A stretch of DNA of 64,000 nt from Candidatus Gastranaerophilales bacterium. GTDB lineage: Bacteria > Cyanobacteriota > Vampirovibrionia > Gastranaerophilales > Gastranaerophilaceae. The DNA is taken from positions 62,001-126,000 of the forward strand of contig CALUPW010000003.1 of assembly GCA_944322785.1 (NCBI GenBank). The letters run 5' to 3'. Positions 61,526-64,000 of this stretch are shown here, piece by piece. Position 1 is the stretch's first letter. Each line of letters begins with the position of its first letter. The translations under genes and the position numbers were made by a program. The notes beneath the pieces were generated by a model that was not told where the DNA came from, did not search any database, and was given only the letters and a program-made list of their open reading frames with translations.

Positions 61526-63793
61526 ATGAATTCACCCAAAAAGTCACAGAACGCACTTGAGAATGAATTATTTGAAAGCGTTTTCGAAAAGACGCCGGAA
61601 TATATAAAGAAACTTGATTTATTGGATTTTAACAATAAAGGCGAATTTACATTTACGCTGAAAAAGGAATACCTTGAACCCTATGATGAACAAAAAAATC
61701 CTGAAGGTCTGAATTTAAAGGAATGGTTTGAAAACTATGCAAAAGAAGCAAAGGTTTCAACAGCAGGAATTCGCGGGCCTCAAAATATTTTATATCCGCA
61801 GGATACAAGATTCCCTATTAATTTAATCGGGATTATTCTTGCGACTTTAGCAAAGGCGCTTGTTGCAAAAGAGAAATATCCGGATAAAGAGCTTTTAAAA
61901 ATAGCTGGGCGGGAGGTAAGATATAATTCCGATTTGTATCTGGAAGCCATAGCAAGAGTTCAGGCGGCTCAGGGGATAAAAACACTTGTACCAGAAGGAA
62001 GAAAAACAATTCCGATATGGCTTGCATCATTTCTTGCATTCAAGCTTGACCTTCTCGGCGGTGAATACATAACATCCAGCCATGGAATTTCCGTTAAAAA
62101 TGCAACAAAAGATTTAAATTGTCAGGGAAGTCAGTACCTGCCTGAAGAAAGTCTTGAATTTGTCGAAAAGATTCAGGAAATTTTCGATGAAATGGAAAGA
62201 AAAGGTAAATATGAAATTAAGATTGCGAAATCCGACAATCCGCTTATAGATGAAAATATAATGAAAAAACTTGAAGACGGAACAAATCTTTATGTTGAAT
62301 ATTTAAAATCCGGTGTTGCTCAAAAACATAATCTTAATTTGATTAAAGAATACGATGACAAAATTATAATCGAAAATGTCGGAGGTTCTGCTTACAGAAC
62401 TTTGAGCAGAGTATTGAAAAAACTTGATATTTCAGATAAATTTGACTGGTTTAATACAGAAGAAGACCCGTTTTTTCATTCAATCGGAAAATATGACCAT
62501 ACTCCCAAAGGGGAAAAAGCTTTTTATGATTATTCGGTTGATGCGACAGTTGTTTCAAAAAGGCTCAGCGGAGAAAAATACTTTCCGGTAATTGAAACAA
62601 TGCATTATGAAGAAAAACTTAAAAATTATCCCTTCTTAACTGCAGTTTTGATAACAGATCCTGATCATGACCGTCTTACAATTGTTCAAAAAGAAAGTAT
62701 TCTCCGAATTCCAAAACTTGAAGAAGCCGGAATTGATTATATAAAACTTGATGACCGCTCAATTTTGACAATATTTACGGCAAATCAGGCATTTCTTATG
62801 CTTATGGATTTTCAGGCAAAACAGTTAAAAGCACAGGGGCTGTGGAAAAATCATCCGAGATTTATGATAAAAACAACAGCTTCAGCCTTAAGCTGGGATG
62901 AATGGGCAAAACATCAAGGTGTTAAGGTTATAAATGTTCCTGTCGGTTTTAAAGAAATCGCAAACATCATGAAAAAAGTCGAACTTAAACTTAAAAACAA
63001 TCCTGATAAAGATGTCCTAATTGAAGATGTTTTTTCAAATGAGATTAATATTGGCGTAAATCCGAGGTTAATTTTTGCAGGTGAAGAAAGCGGCGGCATG
63101 ATTATGGGTACGGAAGATTTAATAAAATCAAACGCAGGAAGATTTGCTGTTGCTATGAGAGAAAAAAGCGCAACCGAGGCTATCATTGCAGCATCAGCTT
63201 TAATCTCTCAATTAAAAGAGATTTCTCTTTCAAGATATCTTGTCCAGATATTTGACGAATGCGGAATCAAAGGCAGATATGACACAAGAATAGATATTGC
63301 ATACTATAATGAATCAGAACCTGATATTGAAAAACTAAAACTTGCAAAATCCGAAGGTGAAAAGAAACGAACAGAAAACGATCTGTTTTATCTTTCAATG
63401 GCAATAGCAGTAAAAGAAGGCAGGATGACTCTTGATGATGTAAAAGAAGTTTTAAATGATTCGTTTAAAAGCCTCTGTTTTGACACATTAAAATCAATAA
63501 AATTTGTCGGCGACGGAACATATCTTGAATTTAGCGACAAATTTATTGAAATAAGACCCTCCGGCACAGATGCCAAAACAAAAGCCTACGGCGGAGGACT
63601 GGACAAACACGTTCTTGAACTTTATGCAACAAATATGGGAAATTACAGCGGCTACAGATCAGAACTGCACAAAAAATTCATTGATGACTATTTTTACAAT
63701 TCAACAAAAGAAAAAGCAATGAAATATTATCTTGATTTTGTGGACAAAGATGCGAATAACGAAAAGTTTGAAATTCCGGAATACAACTTTTAA
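61526..63793 (+). CDS. Phosphoglucomutase/phosphomannomutase-family enzyme, long form
   Basis: The 755-residue product contains all four alpha-phosphohexomutase motifs: catalytic-serine loop YITSSHGIS (about residue 184), metal-binding ITDPDHDRL, sugar-binding GEESGGMI, and phosphate-binding RPSGTDAKTK. Ordinary members have 450-580 residues, so this has roughly 200 extra, spread over the N-terminus and insertions. The active-site variant TSSHG (rather than TASHN) and DPDHDR (rather than DGDADR) suggest a divergent subfamily. It likely interconverts glucose-1- and glucose-6-phosphate for glycogen or surface sugars. Confidence 0.92.
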   Translation: MNSPKKSQNALENELFESVFEKTPEYIKKLDLLDFNNKGEFTFTLKKEYLEPYDEQKNPEGLNLKEWFENYAKEAKVSTAGIRGPQNILYPQDTRFPINLIGIILATLAKALVAKEKYPDKELLKIAGREVRYNSDLYLEAIARVQAAQGIKTLVPEGRKTIPIWLASFLAFKLDLLGGEYITSSHGISVKNATKDLNCQGSQYLPEESLEFVEKIQEIFDEMERKGKYEIKIAKSDNPLIDENIMKKLEDGTNLYVEYLKSGVAQKHNLNLIKEYDDKIIIENVGGSAYRTLSRVLKKLDISDKFDWFNTEEDPFFHSIGKYDHTPKGEKAFYDYSVDATVVSKRLSGEKYFPVIETMHYEEKLKNYPFLTAVLITDPDHDRLTIVQKESILRIPKLEEAGIDYIKLDDRSILTIFTANQAFLMLMDFQAKQLKAQGLWKNHPRFMIKTTASALSWDEWAKHQGVKVINVPVGFKEIANIMKKVELKLKNNPDKDVLIEDVFSNEINIGVNPRLIFAGEESGGMIMGTEDLIKSNAGRFAVAMREKSATEAIIAASALISQLKEISLSRYLVQIFDECGIKGRYDTRIDIAYYNESEPDIEKLKLAKSEGEKKRTENDLFYLSMAIAVKEGRMTLDDVKEVLNDSFKSLCFDTLKSIKFVGDGTYLEFSDKFIEIRPSGTDAKTKAYGGGLDKHVLELYATNMGNYSGYRSELHKKFIDDYFYNSTKEKAMKYYLDFVDKDANNEKFEIPEYNF

Positions 63794-63818
63794 GAAACAG
63801 GTATAAAGCCTGTTTCTT
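63792..63818 (+). terminator. Terminator of the phosphohexomutase gene
   Basis: AAGAAACAGG (63792-63801) pairs with CCTGTTTCTT (63809-63818), 7-base loop, followed by TTT. It overlaps the stop codon. Confidence 0.88.
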
Positions 63819-63830
63819 TTTATCATAATA

Positions 63831-63839
63831 TGTTATAAT
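63831..63839 (+). promoter_or_regulatory. Extended -10 of metF (leaderless geometry)
   Basis: TGT-TATAAT, a perfect extended -10 that ends 7 bases before the A of the ATG at 63846. No ribosome site is present. Confidence 0.75.
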
Positions 63840-63845
63840 TTTTCT

Positions 63846-64000
63846 ATGAAATTGAATGAGATTTATAAATCAGATAAAACAAAAATTTCATTTGAAATTT
63901 TTCCGCCGGACTCGGACGAAAATATCCAAAAACTATATGAAGAGATAGAAATTTTAAAAAATTACAAACCGGAATTTATTTCACTTACTCACAGTGTCAC
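63846..64000 (+). CDS. metF: Methylenetetrahydrofolate reductase MetF, N-terminal part
   Basis: The first 51 residues are present before the window ends. KISFEIFPPDSDE is the conserved N-terminal strand and FPP motif of MetF, followed by a helix and the strand PEFISLTHSV. The enzyme reduces methylene-THF to methyl-THF for methionine synthesis. The start codon lies at the predicted first transcribed base. Confidence 0.88.
   Translation, partial: MKLNEIYKSDKTKISFEIFPPDSDENIQKLYEEIEILKNYKPEFISLTHSV

Overview
The window is AT-rich (roughly one third G+C by eye) and densely coded. It fits a Gram-negative-type anaerobe related to Cyanobacteria, most likely a gut Vampirovibrionia/Melainabacteria (Gastranaerophilales) genome. 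This is inferred from an RpaB-like response regulator, LL-diaminopimelate aminotransferase, KdsB (Kdo, hence an outer membrane), HydG (FeFe hydrogenase maturation) and several pilin-like genes with an FT[ML]AEVLITLG start. No database search was possible.

Layout: 1-2.4 kb holds a cysteine desulfurase and a secreted repeat protein. 2.4-9.6 kb is a minus-strand block: AsmA-like giant, MiaA, membrane protein, dehydratase-activase-like protein, small sigma factor. 9.7-15.6 kb holds a tandem Usp protein, pilin-like locus 1, two sugar-ABC permeases, a TPR protein and an unknown. 15.8-20.1 kb holds a TPR protein, HAD phosphatase, two YbjQ-type proteins, an M48 protease, a DEDDh exonuclease and an unknown. 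20.2-23.5 kb holds tRNA-His, a tyrosine recombinase, a pair of inverted recombination-like sites, and surface-sugar genes. 23.5-30.9 kb holds RpaB, KdsB, PrmA, AccA/AccD, a matrixin-like protease, YbaB-RecR and a conventional pilin-like gene. 31-41.6 kb holds an HTH regulator, OppF-like ATPase, SmpB, a formyltransferase, HydG, MnmA, GlmU, an MFS exporter and TypA. 41.6-48.8 kb holds an EamA transporter, GlgA, a 1175-residue zinc-ribbon/STAND-like protein and DapL. 48.9-54.1 kb holds RuvB, pilin-like locus 2, YibE/F, RibF and pilin-like locus 3. 54.1-64 kb holds an FtsEX cluster, a half transketolase, a HEAT protein, two PlsC acyltransferases, a phosphohexomutase and the start of MetF.

The main discovery candidate is a set of three pilin-like genes that each carry a long homopolymeric G tract (12, 11 and 15 G on the coding strand) just after a well-supported start codon. 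Tract length sets whether the start codon is in frame with the prepilin: locus 2 (11 G) is in frame, while loci 1 (12 G) and 3 (15 G) are each one base out. This is the architecture of slipped-strand phase variation. Loci 1 and 2 are paralogs, and between the G tract and the pilin they carry several ~70 bp cloverleaf-like palindromic elements whose arms show compensatory changes. The frame stays open through these elements.

A second, independent switch candidate lies at 20.4-21.2 kb. A core-only tyrosine recombinase is followed by two perfect 27 bp inverted repeats, each built as a 9-6-9 recombinase core site. They flank 103 bp directly upstream of a polyprenyl-phosphate sugar transferase gene.

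Eleven genes also have a -10 hexamer ending exactly 7 bases before the first base of the start codon, usually without a Shine-Dalgarno sequence. This predicts widespread leaderless transcription.
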